Origin: Candidatus Binatia bacterium
GTDB lineage: Bacteria > Desulfobacterota > Binatia > UBA12015
Direction: 5' to 3'
Length of the DNA: 64,000 bases
NCBI GenBank assembly: GCA_029248525.1
Contig: JAQWJE010000008.1
Coordinates: 186,001-250,000, forward strand
In this document: positions 44,271 through 53,137 of the stretch, piece by piece
How positions within the stretch are numbered: position 1 is the stretch's first letter
How the letters are laid out: each line of letters begins with the position of its first letter
The notes under the pieces: model-generated
The model's input: only the letters and a program-made list of their open reading frames with translations
Databases searched by the model: none
Told to the model about the DNA's origin: nothing
Made by a program: the position numbers and the translations under genes

Positions 44271-46519
44271 CACCGGATCCCGACGGGGGTGATGGGGGCG
44301 GCCGTCCCTGGCGCAAGCGCGAAGCCACGTTGCTCGTGGCGGCGCTTCTCGCAGCGTTCTTTGCCCTGATCTACGAGACCCGTCTACCACCCTTCACCTC
44401 GAGCCAGACACTATCGCAGAATGTTGTTTTCTTCCTGCTGATCAATCTGAATATTGCGTTGATCCTGCTGGTGATATTTCTGCTGGGGCGGAATATCGTC
44501 AAGCTCGTCGTCGAGCGTCGCCAACGAGTCCTCGGTTCACACCTCCGCACGAGAATCGTGTTGAGCTTCGTGACGGTCGCGATCGCGCCGGCCATTCTTC
44601 TTTTCATCGTGGCTCTCGGATTTATTCGTAGTTCGATCGAGAGCTGGTTTTCGGTTCAGGTCGAGAGTGCCCTCGAAGCCTCGATCGATATGGCGGACAC
44701 CTATTACCGGGAGTCGATGGCGACGTCGGTTCACGAAGCACGTTGGATTGCCAGTGATCTGCAGGAGAGCGGGGGCATGGATTCCGTAACGTCGGATTGG
44801 CTCTCGGAGCGCGAAAGCGAAGTGCAGGCCGCATCGATTCGGATCTACAAGTCCGACGGCGACCTCTTCAACAAAGCGCAGACAGCAGGTCTCTCCGCTT
44901 CTCTGGCGGTGCCGCCCGACGGGATCTTCATCACAAATGCCCTTGGCGGCGTGGAGTCGACCGAAGTGGTCGAGCAAGGGGGTGCGACAGTATTGCGCGC
45001 CGCTGCTGATTTTCGCGATGCCGAGGGGATCGTTGCGGGTCTGGTTGTCGTGGATACGATCTTGCCTCGCAGCGTCGTGCGCCGGCGCGCGGAGATCGAG
45101 CAGAGTTATCGGCAGTACAAGCAATTGAGCCTGATGCGCCGGCCATTGGTGAATAACTATATTCTCACTCTGGTTCTGGTTTCGCTGGTGGTCGTTTTCG
45201 GAGGTACCTGGCTCGGCTTCGCCATCGCTCGCAGCATCACCGGACCCATCCAACGTCTGGCGGCCGGGACGCAGCGGGTCGCCGAGGGGCATCTGGATGC
45301 GAGCATCGAGATGGAATCGGGTACCGACGAGATTGCGACATTGGTCGGGTCATTTAATCAGATGACCGCAAATTTACGGGGAACCCACTCGGCACTCGCG
45401 GAACGCCGGCGCGCCCTCGAGACGATTCTCGGCAATATTACGGGGGGCGTCGTTTCGATCGACCGGCAGGCCCGGATCGAGACCGTGAACGAAGCGGCCC
45501 GCGTGATGTTGGGCATCGGCGAGGAAGCTGTCGGCATGCCGTTTCGCGAATGGTTTGCCAGCCCTCGGTTTGGCGCTGTGCGAGAGATTCTTTCGGAACT
45601 GGACAAGCGCTCGCAGAAGGGGGAATGGGACAAACTTCCGCCGCAGCGCCTTTCCATCGAGCACGATGGGGGAGCGGTTCAGGTGATCGCCACCGGTGTG
45701 GTCCTCAAGTCCGAGGAGGACGAATCGATTGGCGCTTTGCTGTTTTTCGAGGATGTAACCGAAATTCTCAAAGCGCAGCGAATGGAGGCCTGGCGCGAAG
45801 TCGCGCGCCGGATCGCTCACGAAATCAAAAACCCCCTGACGCCGATACAACTGTCCGCGCAGCGATTGCGGAAGCGCTATGGTGCCGAATTGAATAGCTC
45901 GGTTTTCGACGAGTGTACCCGCACGATCATCGACGAGGTCGGCGTGCTGAAGAATCTGGTGAGCGAGTTTTCCAATTTCGCGCGGATGCCGGCCGGACCC
46001 CATTTGCCAACGGACCTGGGACAATTGCTGGAGGATTCATTAGTTTTATTCCGTGAGGGGCACCGTCGAGTTCAATTCCATCTGGCGGTCGAGGAGAACC
46101 TTCCGTCTCTGGACCTCGATCGCGACGGTATCCGTCGCGTGATCACGAATATCGTGGACAATGCGGTCGCGGCCTTGCCTCTGGCAGCGGCACCGGTCGG
46201 CGAAGCTCCAGTTGCTCCCGAAAGCTTCGCCGAGGGGAATGTCTGGCTTTCGGCAAGGCTCGACGTGGCTCAGGAAGAGGTGCGCATCGAAATCGCAGAC
46301 GATGGTATGGGGATGACTCAAGAGGTGAAGGCCCGCCTTTTCGAGCCTTATTTCTCTACAAAGGCTCAGGGTACGGGCTTGGGGCTCGCCATTGTCCAGA
46401 CGGTTTTGGCAGACCATCGGGCGTATATCCGTGTCCGAGATAACCAACCGTGCGGCAGTCGATTTGTGATCGAGATGCCGGTGCGTTCGGCTGCGGGAAG
46501 CCCGGTTGTCGAATCTTGA
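44267..46519 (+). CDS. ntrY: NtrY-type membrane sensor histidine kinase
   Basis: A 750-residue kinase. Residues 15-125 have three membrane segments with a short loop ([57 protein letters not shown]), then a periplasmic domain to about 290, a fourth segment, HAMP (about 310-365), PAS (about 380-500), the H-box [20 protein letters not shown] (His at about 516) and an ATPase domain with [11 protein letters not shown] and GTGLGLAI. This is the NtrY layout. NtrY normally phosphorylates NtrX, a sigma-54 activator. Here the next gene has an NtrX-like receiver joined to LpxC. TTG 44267 overlaps the ruvB stop; no ATG lies near. Confidence 0.9.
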   Translation: MTPDPDGGDGGGRPWRKREATLLVAALLAAFFALIYETRLPPFTSSQTLSQNVVFFLLINLNIALILLVIFLLGRNIVKLVVERRQRVLGSHLRTRIVLSFVTVAIAPAILLFIVALGFIRSSIESWFSVQVESALEASIDMADTYYRESMATSVHEARWIASDLQESGGMDSVTSDWLSERESEVQAASIRIYKSDGDLFNKAQTAGLSASLAVPPDGIFITNALGGVESTEVVEQGGATVLRAAADFRDAEGIVAGLVVVDTILPRSVVRRRAEIEQSYRQYKQLSLMRRPLVNNYILTLVLVSLVVVFGGTWLGFAIARSITGPIQRLAAGTQRVAEGHLDASIEMESGTDEIATLVGSFNQMTANLRGTHSALAERRRALETILGNITGGVVSIDRQARIETVNEAARVMLGIGEEAVGMPFREWFASPRFGAVREILSELDKRSQKGEWDKLPPQRLSIEHDGGAVQVIATGVVLKSEEDESIGALLFFEDVTEILKAQRMEAWREVARRIAHEIKNPLTPIQLSAQRLRKRYGAELNSSVFDECTRTIIDEVGVLKNLVSEFSNFARMPAGPHLPTDLGQLLEDSLVLFREGHRRVQFHLAVEENLPSLDLDRDGIRRVITNIVDNAVAALPLAAAPVGEAPVAPESFAEGNVWLSARLDVAQEEVRIEIADDGMGMTQEVKARLFEPYFSTKAQGTGLGLAIVQTVLADHRAYIRVRDNQPCGSRFVIEMPVRSAAGSPVVES

Positions 46520-46564
46520 TGGTTTCGGGAAATTTCATGCGAGGTCAGGTAAGAGGAAACTGCC

Positions 46565-47812
46565 ATGGGTAAAAAGATTCTGGTCGTTGATGATGAAGAA
46601 AAGATCCGTTTGAGTCTCCGCGGAGTCCTGTCGGATGAAGGATATGCCGTTGTCGAGGCCGGCGATGGTCGCCGAGCCCTCGAGTTGCTGGATGCTGATA
46701 TGCCCGATCTGGTAATCCTTGACGTTTGGCTTCCGGAGGTTGATGGATTGACCCTGCTGGAAACTGTGAAGGGTGACCACCCGGACCTGCCGGTCATTAT
46801 CATCTGCGGCCATGCGAATATTGAAGCGGCCGTGCGCGCGACACGCCTGGGCGCCGCTGATTTCATTGAAAAGCCGTTCTCCATCGATGCACTTCTCGCA
46901 TCGATTACCCGCGCGCTTGGGGAACCGACCGGCCAGGCTGCGACCGGGCCGGAGTGGGGGGGGGCCGTCGTCTCGCACGATGCGGAGTTGGTTCTGCCTC
47001 AGAAGACCATCGCGCGCAGCGTGACGGCCTCGGGGGTCGGACTCCATACGGGGATGCGGACAGGTGTGATCCTGCATCCGGTGGCGGCAGGCAGCGGCAT
47101 TCTCTTCCAGAGTATGGCAAGCGAGAAATCCGTGCCTGCCCACGTCGATTTTGCCGACTCGACGGGTTATGCAACGACTCTTTTTCGGAGCGGGTTTGGC
47201 GCCAAGACCGTCGAGCATCTTTTGGCGGCTTTGCAGAGCTATGGTGTCACCAACCTGATGGTGAAAATGGAAGGAGAGGTGCCCGTCCTCGATGGTTCAG
47301 CGCTGGCCTTCTGTGATCTCCTCGAAGATGCCGGCATCGTCGAACAGGGTGGGCCCGGCGTGGAGCCTTATATCGTCAAGGAAAAACATGAAGTATCGCT
47401 CGATGGCAACACGATCGTGGTCGAACCTCATGATGGCTTGTTGGTGGACTATACCCTCGACTACCCGGACCCCGTCGGTGTGCAGCATTATGTCTATGAA
47501 TTCGACGGAGCAGAGTCCTTCAAGGCCGAGATCGCACCTGCCCGGACGTTCGGGTTTGTGAATGAGTTCAGCAAATTGGTCGAGCACGGATTGGCCTATG
47601 GCGGCCGACTGGATAACTGTGTGTTGATCGGCGAAGACGGCGTCATCAACGGAGAACTTCGTTTCCCGGACGAGTTCGTGCGTCACAAGATTCTGGATGT
47701 GATCGGAGACTTTTCCCTGCTGGGGCAACCTCTGCGCGGGAAGATTACCGCGCGTGCGACAGGGCATCGTCATAACGTTGCGATGGTGCGCGAACTGCTG
47801 CAGGCGGCCTGA
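46565..47812 (+). CDS. lpxC: Fusion of NtrX-type receiver domain and LpxC deacetylase
   Basis: One 415-residue frame. Residues 1-118 are a receiver: acidic pocket D9/D10, phospho-acceptor D53 (VILDVWLP), K103 in IEKPF; the stretch GHANIEAAVRATRLGAADF is NtrX-like. The switch Ser/Thr is Cys81. Residues about 119-145 are a linker. Residues 146-415 are LpxC, which deacetylates UDP-3-O-acyl-GlcNAc, the committed lipid A step. All key residues are present: E217 and H218 (TVEHLLAAL), H374 and D378 (RHKILDVIGDF), and H401. GLHTG and DGSA are also kept. AAGAGGAAACTGCC precedes the ATG, 45 bases after ntrY. The AAA+ and DNA-binding domains of NtrX are absent. Confidence 0.92.
   Translation: MGKKILVVDDEEKIRLSLRGVLSDEGYAVVEAGDGRRALELLDADMPDLVILDVWLPEVDGLTLLETVKGDHPDLPVIIICGHANIEAAVRATRLGAADFIEKPFSIDALLASITRALGEPTGQAATGPEWGGAVVSHDAELVLPQKTIARSVTASGVGLHTGMRTGVILHPVAAGSGILFQSMASEKSVPAHVDFADSTGYATTLFRSGFGAKTVEHLLAALQSYGVTNLMVKMEGEVPVLDGSALAFCDLLEDAGIVEQGGPGVEPYIVKEKHEVSLDGNTIVVEPHDGLLVDYTLDYPDPVGVQHYVYEFDGAESFKAEIAPARTFGFVNEFSKLVEHGLAYGGRLDNCVLIGEDGVINGELRFPDEFVRHKILDVIGDFSLLGQPLRGKITARATGHRHNVAMVRELLQAA
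46956..46964 (+). repeat. G9 homopolymer in the receiver-LpxC linker
   Basis: Nine consecutive G lie within the linker codons (TGG GGG GGG GCC) between receiver and LpxC. One extra or missing base would end the frame before the LpxC catalytic residues (a shifted frame stops within 25 to 120 codons). It may be a slipping site, or a place where sequencing errors are likely. A G8 run also occurs in cobA-hemD at 868-875. Confidence 0.9.
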
Positions 47813-47846
47813 GTCGGGCCTCCTTTCGAGTTGAATCCGCGCCTCG

Positions 47847-48740
47847 TTACTGAATCCGCGGGTTCCCCAGTGTTCCCCTGATATCATAGAAGGTCTCGCC
47901 GTTTTTTCGTTTCGGCAGGAGTCTCGGGAGAACACGCAATCCGGAGGGTGCATCCGGATCGATGGTGAGTTCAAATCGGAGGTCGAGCATGCTCCGCTTC
48001 CAGGAGCGGTTGAGCTTTATCTTTCCGGTTGCGCGGATCGATACCTCGTTCCCGCTTGCCACGAAGTTGCGCACCTGGAGCGTGTCGCCCGCCGCCTCGA
48101 CGGATAGATCCAGAGTTTCGAACGTGAGGTCCGGTACCTTGAATCCGCGCGCCATCAGGTCGCGGAGCGCGAGGTCTCGGACGGCCAGGATCAAGGTTCC
48201 ATCGACGGTGCGCCCCTGGTCGGTTCCTTCAGCGTCAAGTTCAAGCGCGGCCGAACCATAAATCTTTCCGTTTGCCGGCAAGAGCCCACGGGTGCCATCC
48301 TCGAGGTTCAGGCCGGAGCCGGCCGCCGTGATCGCAAAATCATCGGGGTCGCCCGCTAACCGGGCCGCGAGTTCCCCGCCCCAGATATCCAGTTCCAGAT
48401 CAAGCGCATTGCGTCGCCCGGGCACGAGCAGGCTGATGATTGAGGGCGTCGCCTGAAGTCCGGCGACTCGGAGTTCAAAGGCTTCATCACGATCGGGTAC
48501 GACCCGCAAATCCTCGACGTGGTAGCCGAAAAGGGGTCGGAACTGGAGCGTCCTGAAGTCTACCGTCGTGTCGGACCCGGCGGTCGCGCGGTCGAGGCTC
48601 TGACGGATCAGTGTTTCATGAGGGAAGGTGACGATGATTGCGACCAGGAAAACGCAAACCGTAAAGCCTGTGTAGAGGAGTGGCAGACGTCTCTGCCTGG
48701 CACGACTCTGCAGGGACTTCAGGAGAGAACCGACAGTCAT
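47847..48740 (-). CDS. gspN: Type II secretion protein GspN
   Basis: A 297-residue inner-membrane protein: one N-terminal membrane segment (TGFTVCVFLVAIIVTFP), then a beta-rich periplasmic domain with repeated layout such as FELRVAGLQATPSIISLL and DLELDIWGGELAARL, as in GspN. The C-terminal LLPKRKNGETFYDIRGTLGNP is the family tail. The exact role in the T2SS is unclear. It is the last gene of the gsp operon and overlaps gspM by four bases. Confidence 0.85.
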   Translation of the reverse strand: MTVGSLLKSLQSRARQRRLPLLYTGFTVCVFLVAIIVTFPHETLIRQSLDRATAGSDTTVDFRTLQFRPLFGYHVEDLRVVPDRDEAFELRVAGLQATPSIISLLVPGRRNALDLELDIWGGELAARLAGDPDDFAITAAGSGLNLEDGTRGLLPANGKIYGSAALELDAEGTDQGRTVDGTLILAVRDLALRDLMARGFKVPDLTFETLDLSVEAAGDTLQVRNFVASGNEVSIRATGKIKLNRSWKRSMLDLRFELTIDPDAPSGLRVLPRLLPKRKNGETFYDIRGTLGNPRIQ

Positions 48741-49303
48741 CGTGGCTGCAGTCGTACGACAATAATCGTCGCGTCCAATAGCGTGGGGTCCTTATATTGG
48801 CGTTTGAAGCTCGTGCGAGCCACCGTCATGCCGCCGCCACGAACCTCGATTGCGTGCAGCAGGCGAACCAATCGTTGCGCGGAGATCCCGGATAGCTTCA
48901 TATCCACAGATTCTTCGCGAAAGTCTGCGTCGACTTCTCGGGTTGTGGGATTCATCGCAGTGATCTGTTCGCGCCCGACCACAGGAACGCTCACGGATTC
49001 CAGCTGGGAAAAAAGCGATCCGCGGTTTCCGCGGCCGGCTTTCTTCTGCAGTCTGGAGACCTTTTTCTCGAGGGTCTTGTAGCGGCTGGTCAATTCCTCG
49101 AGAGCGAGGCTGTCTCGTTGGGCGATCTTCAGATCACGATCCAGTCGCACAATCGAATTGGTCACGGGTTCATAGACGCCGAGCCAGAGGAGAAGAAAGA
49201 GACTCAGCGCACTCGCGCCGTAGAGAAGGTAGCGCTCGCGAGGTACGAGCCGATCGTGCCAGTCGCGCAGCTGGTCGAGATAGGGGCCGAGGCGCTCGCG
49301 CAT
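48737..49303 (-). CDS. gspM: Type II secretion protein GspM
   Basis: A 188-residue inner-membrane protein: short cytoplasmic N-terminus, one membrane segment (YLLYGASALSLFLLLWLGVYEP), a coiled stretch rich in Leu/Arg/Lys (LDRDLKIAQRDSLALEELTSRYKTLEKK), then a ferredoxin-like periplasmic domain. It pairs with GspL. It overlaps gspL by one base and gspN by four. Confidence 0.85.
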   Translation of the reverse strand: MRERLGPYLDQLRDWHDRLVPRERYLLYGASALSLFLLLWLGVYEPVTNSIVRLDRDLKIAQRDSLALEELTSRYKTLEKKVSRLQKKAGRGNRGSLFSQLESVSVPVVGREQITAMNPTTREVDADFREESVDMKLSGISAQRLVRLLHAIEVRGGGMTVARTSFKRQYKDPTLLDATIIVVRLQPR

Positions 49304-50664
49304 CAGGATGCTCCCTCGGTCTCGAGGGTCGCTCGAAATTCGATCCGTCCATCGACGCCGGCCTTCACGTCCTGGACATTGGCCGCTGTGAATTCGGGCA
49401 ACGAGCCCAGCGCGCTCGAGACAATATCGACAGACTCAAAAGTGTCGGTTCGTCCGCGGAATCGTACTCCGGTGGAATCGAGGGTCAGGTCGGCAACTTC
49501 GAGAGGGACCTCGGCGGGAATTGCGGCATGGATTGCGAGCAACTGGTCGAGCGTCGGAGCGCCCGCATTTCCGCCGCCCAGGAGGGCGCTTTTTTTCTCG
49601 AGTTGATCGAGTGCCGCTCGGACCCGACGTACTTCGGTGCCACGAGGGGCCTTTGGTGCGATGGTTCTTGTTTGACTATCGATCCGGGCGCGCAGCTGGT
49701 CGAGTTCGGCACTCCGCTCGGCGAACATCAGTACCCAGGTGCCGAGAACAATCACGGCCGCTGCTGCCGCAATCCAGCCAGTCCTGCGGAGTTGGCGATG
49801 CGCTTCCTCGCTCGGTGCGTGGTAAGCAAAGGCGCCGCTGCGGAAGTTGAGCCACTGCTGGGTCGGCTGGGTGGCCGCTCGCGCGAGAGCCGCCGCCCGC
49901 AGGGCCTCGTCCGGAACGTTGCGCAGCCATTCGGGCCCCTCGTCGCGTAGCGAATTTCGAGGGGGCGTCTCGGGCAGCACGACCTCCTGGGCCAGCCCGG
50001 GGTCGCCGGTGACGATGATTTGCGCGGGGAGTTCATTTCCGTAGGCTGCGGCGGCCCATCGGACCTCTTCGAGGATAGCCGCGGGTTCCTCGCTGCCGAT
50101 CCCGTGGAGTTTCGCGATCTGGCCGTTCTCGGAGAAAGCCAGACCGCCATCGTCGCGCAGGTCCACCAGGAGTGTGGTCCGCGAGTCTTGGTTCATCAGG
50201 TCCGCGGTTGCCAGCGTTCCGAGGGTGACCAACGCCGGATCGATCCCGGAGTTTTCGAGAAACTCCAGATGAGCGGCGATATCCTCATTGCGACAAACAG
50301 CGGCCAGAACCGTGGCACTATGCGCGGCCTCGCCGAGGACTCGCCACGCCACGACGCTGGTTTCTATATCCAGCGGGACTTCTGACTCGAGTTCAAAGGG
50401 GATTGTGGCTTGAAGCTTTGAGGTTTCCTTGAAGGGTAGGTGCAATATGCGATGGCTGACCATCGCGGCTGGTAGCGTCGTGGCGATCGCATCCGGCGTC
50501 GCCGGGCATTCCCGGGCGAGGCTTTGCCTGAGTTCGTCGGCCGCTACCGTTTCGGCAGCAAATTCGACCGTCCACGATTTGCGGAACTCGACGGTTTTTC
50601 CCGAGCGGGCAAGCAGCGCACAGACGGCGCCCTCCGCTCCCATATCGATGCCAAGAGTAATCAC
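49303..50664 (-). CDS. gspL: Type II secretion protein GspL (PilM/actin-like cytoplasmic domain)
   Basis: A 453-residue bitopic protein. The cytoplasmic part (about 1-270) has an actin-like/PilM start ITLGIDMGAEGAVCALL and LLVDLRDDGGLAFSENG. One membrane segment follows (WIAAAAAVIVLGTWVLMFAE), then a coiled stretch and a ferredoxin-like periplasmic domain. It ties the secretion ATPase to the inner-membrane platform. Start GTG 50664. A 37-base gap separates it from gspK. Confidence 0.88.
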   Translation of the reverse strand: MITLGIDMGAEGAVCALLARSGKTVEFRKSWTVEFAAETVAADELRQSLARECPATPDAIATTLPAAMVSHRILHLPFKETSKLQATIPFELESEVPLDIETSVVAWRVLGEAAHSATVLAAVCRNEDIAAHLEFLENSGIDPALVTLGTLATADLMNQDSRTTLLVDLRDDGGLAFSENGQIAKLHGIGSEEPAAILEEVRWAAAAYGNELPAQIIVTGDPGLAQEVVLPETPPRNSLRDEGPEWLRNVPDEALRAAALARAATQPTQQWLNFRSGAFAYHAPSEEAHRQLRRTGWIAAAAAVIVLGTWVLMFAERSAELDQLRARIDSQTRTIAPKAPRGTEVRRVRAALDQLEKKSALLGGGNAGAPTLDQLLAIHAAIPAEVPLEVADLTLDSTGVRFRGRTDTFESVDIVSSALGSLPEFTAANVQDVKAGVDGRIEFRATLETEGAS

Positions 50665-50701
50665 TGTTTAAAACGTACCGGATTCCGCGCAAAGTCCCAA
50701 T

Positions 50702-51604
50702 TCATCGACTTCGCTCCGACCAATAGAGCCTTTCGAGACGGTCTCCTTGTCTTCGGGCGACCGTTTCCAGACTCTCGATCGTCGAACCGACGCGGCCTGT
50801 GGCAAAAAGCCGAAAATACTCGCTGCGCTGGCCGTATTTAATGGGAATTCCATCCTTCCGGTTCTCGGCAGGGCAGAGATCATCGAGCGGAAGATCCTTT
50901 CCGAACCCTTGCAAGGGCATGGGATAATTTTCATCGACTTCGCAACCCGCAGCGGCAAGTACCCGGGCACTTGCGGTGTCGGCATTGATACCCTGATGGC
51001 CGTCTCGTCCGTCGCTACGCCGATAGGCGGTCAGAAAGGGGCGCAGGCTGTCGATCGTCTTTTCGTCGAAGCCCTGAATCAGGCGAAGTTCCTCGAGGCT
51101 GCGCAAGGGCCCGCCATGCGGCTGGCACGGAAATGGAAGCGCGCACGTGCCTGCCGCGAGACTCGCTTCGCCGGGCCCCGCGTCGGCATCCACCCAGACA
51201 GCGACGCTGTCGAGAAGAGCCACATCGAGTTCGAGGCTTTCAAACAGCTTCTCGAGAGCTCTTCGGTGGGGGCGATCCGCGATCTGGTTGAGGTTCAATT
51301 TGCCTTCCTCGTCCTCCACGCGGATCGAGACGTCGCCGGCGCCGAGCGGGAGAACCACCAGCGAGAGCGGTAAAAGCGAAAGGCGCGTTGTGGGCTCCCT
51401 GGTGCGAAGCATCTGGCCGAGGTAGGCGCTTCCACCTTCTTCGGCGGCCCGAGCCAGCAGCCTTGCCGCAGAGGAGTCTCCGGCGTTGCGTGCCAGGTGA
51501 CTATGCAGCATGGCTGCATCGGTGGCTTCGAGGACGATCAAGGTCAGAAGGGCCACGGAAAGCAGCGCCGAGACGAGAGCGATCCCGCGTTCATTACTCT
51601 TCAT
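50702..51604 (-). CDS. gspK: Type II secretion minor pseudopilin GspK
   Basis: A 300-residue large minor pseudopilin. The N-terminal region ERGIALVSALLSVALLTLIV is cut by prepilin peptidase after the first Gly; like other GspK it lacks Glu5. The domain includes EDEEGKLNLNQIADRP and LRSLEELRLIQGFDEKTI, family landmarks. It caps the pseudopilus with GspI and GspJ. It overlaps gspJ by four bases. Confidence 0.9.
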   Translation of the reverse strand: MKSNERGIALVSALLSVALLTLIVLEATDAAMLHSHLARNAGDSSAARLLARAAEEGGSAYLGQMLRTREPTTRLSLLPLSLVVLPLGAGDVSIRVEDEEGKLNLNQIADRPHRRALEKLFESLELDVALLDSVAVWVDADAGPGEASLAAGTCALPFPCQPHGGPLRSLEELRLIQGFDEKTIDSLRPFLTAYRRSDGRDGHQGINADTASARVLAAAGCEVDENYPMPLQGFGKDLPLDDLCPAENRKDGIPIKYGQRSEYFRLFATGRVGSTIESLETVARRQGDRLERLYWSERSR

Positions 51605-52242
51605 CGGCGAGGCCCCATCGGCAATCGCACGGTCAGTCGGTAGGGTTCGGGGCTGCCGTTGGTTTCATCCAGCGTGAGGGTCAGGCGCACCGCGCGCGGG
51701 AGCGGGCTGCGGGTCCCCTCCGCACTCCATGTGCGCGTCCATTCGCTGGATCGGCCAGGGAGCACCTCGACCCGGAATCCCCGGACTCCTTCCAGGATTA
51801 CAGCTGATACCGGCTCCACACCTTCGGCGGCGACAGAGGGCAATTGTTCCTTGACCAGAACTTGGCGGCCCGGCGCCCAGGGGTCGTCCTCCAATCGGTA
51901 CCGGAGGTAGGAGACAGGGTCCGTGAGGTCGCCACGCAGGCGTCTGGCTGCAGTGCTCGCGAAGCGGAACTCGCTTGAGGGCAGGTCGAAGCTGCGGTCG
52001 AGAACTGCGAAATTGCCACGCGCATCGGGTGGTGCAACGGCCCCGGTGATCTCCTCGGCGAGCCGCTCCAACGTGGTGCGCGCGGCCGCCGTCGCCTCGA
52101 TGGTCTGCTCCGCGATATCGCGTGAGGCGATTGTTTGTTGGAAGGGACCAACTTGCGCCGCAAAGATGATGCCGATGATGGCCACCGAAACCAGAAGCTC
52201 GAGCAGGGTGAAGCCTTCTTCGTGCCGCTGCAGCAAATTCAT
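51601..52242 (-). CDS. gspJ: Type II secretion minor pseudopilin GspJ
   Basis: A 213-residue minor pseudopilin with prepilin signal EEGFTLLELLVSVAIIGIIF (cleavage after Gly, Glu5 present). The globular domain has SSEFRFASTAARRLRGDLTDPVSYLRYRLE. It forms the pseudopilus tip with GspI and GspK. ATG 52242 overlaps the gspI stop. Confidence 0.9.
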   Translation of the reverse strand: MNLLQRHEEGFTLLELLVSVAIIGIIFAAQVGPFQQTIASRDIAEQTIEATAAARTTLERLAEEITGAVAPPDARGNFAVLDRSFDLPSSEFRFASTAARRLRGDLTDPVSYLRYRLEDDPWAPGRQVLVKEQLPSVAAEGVEPVSAVILEGVRGFRVEVLPGRSSEWTRTWSAEGTRSPLPRAVRLTLTLDETNGSPEPYRLTVRLPMGPRR

Positions 52243-52628
52243 CGGACATTCCTCGAAACGAAGAGCGTCAATTCGCTCGCCGATTCCTCACCGCGAGGTG
52301 GCACGACCCGGATGGTGATCTCACGCGTCCCCGGCAGCATCCATTCCCGGACCTGCCGCTCCCAGGTGAAACCGGCGGCCTCCCCGGATAGTTTGCTGGC
52401 GAAGTCGCCCTGCGTGGTTCCGAGATCGGGATAGCCTTCGAGTTCAGCCTCGGCTGCGAGCGTCTCGGCCAGAAGCAGAGAGCGGCTAAAGGCGTTTTCA
52501 CGCGCCATGGTTTCCAAATTCCGCACATGAAGGCCGAGCAGGGCTGTGAACGCGGTTGCAATGACCGCGAGCGCGACCATGACCTCCAGCAGGGTGAAGC
52601 CGCTCTGGCGTGAGGAGGGTCGAATCAA
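52239..52628 (-). CDS. gspI: Type II secretion minor pseudopilin GspI
   Basis: A 129-residue minor pseudopilin with prepilin signal SGFTLLEVMVALAVIATAF and the family helix LHVRNLETMARENAFSRSLLLAETL. The start codon appears to be TTG 52628, overlapping the gspH stop as TTGA. Length is normal for GspI. Confidence 0.9.
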   Translation of the reverse strand: MIRPSSRQSGFTLLEVMVALAVIATAFTALLGLHVRNLETMARENAFSRSLLLAETLAAEAELEGYPDLGTTQGDFASKLSGEAAGFTWERQVREWMLPGTREITIRVVPPRGEESASELTLFVSRNVR

Positions 52629-53137
52629 CGGGCGCGGCCCTCCGGCGGTGCGTCGACGATTCTTGGTCGCGTTCGCGCAGGTTCGATCAAGACCAGAACG
52701 GCACGGCCGCTGTCATCGGAGACCTCGAGAGTTCCGGGATCAGCGAATCCGTCCGCGGCAAATACGAGGCTGGACATCCCTGCGGCCGTGGGCCGAACGC
52801 CGGGTCCGAGCAGGCGGAGCTGCAGGTTTTCCGGGATCGTCAGAGGCTGGTAGAGCCGCCCCTCACCGGGCAGGAAGGCCCACCCTTCATCGGTAGAAAT
52901 CCCTTCCTCCATGCGAAGCGTTTGTGTTGCCGGATCAAACACCATGCGCACCCATAGGTTGCGTCGCGCGGCATCTTCCCTCAAGTAGCGGACCCGGTGC
53001 GCGATCCTTCGGGTGATATTGTCGAGTTCGGCTCCCCCGATCACGTCGAGCCGCGGCACGATCAAGGTCGCGAGAAGCCCGATCAATGCCAGAACCAGCG
53101 ACAGTTCCAGCAGGGTGAATCCGCGTTCCTGCTTCAC
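52625..53137 (-). CDS. gspH: Type II secretion minor pseudopilin GspH
   Basis: A 170-residue pseudopilin with prepilin signal ERGFTLLELSLVLALIGLL, followed by a helix and a beta-rich domain. RYLREDAARRNLWVRMVFDPA and the FAADGFADPG loop are typical of GspH. Start GTG 53137 overlaps the gspG stop. Confidence 0.88.
   Translation of the reverse strand: MKQERGFTLLELSLVLALIGLLATLIVPRLDVIGGAELDNITRRIAHRVRYLREDAARRNLWVRMVFDPATQTLRMEEGISTDEGWAFLPGEGRLYQPLTIPENLQLRLLGPGVRPTAAGMSSLVFAADGFADPGTLEVSDDSGRAVLVLIEPARTRPRIVDAPPEGRAR

Noticed and set aside
46565-47812. Possibility that the receiver-LpxC frame is two genes joined by a sequencing error
   Set aside because: Both halves are in the same phase, there is no ribosome site or ATG at the LpxC start, and the given sequence has no stop. 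Kept as a fusion, but the G9 run is flagged for checking.
47829-47870. Short direct repeat GAATCCGCG twice near the end of the LpxC fusion gene
   Set aside because: Two nine-base copies in a GC-rich stretch can arise by chance; no array or mobile element follows.
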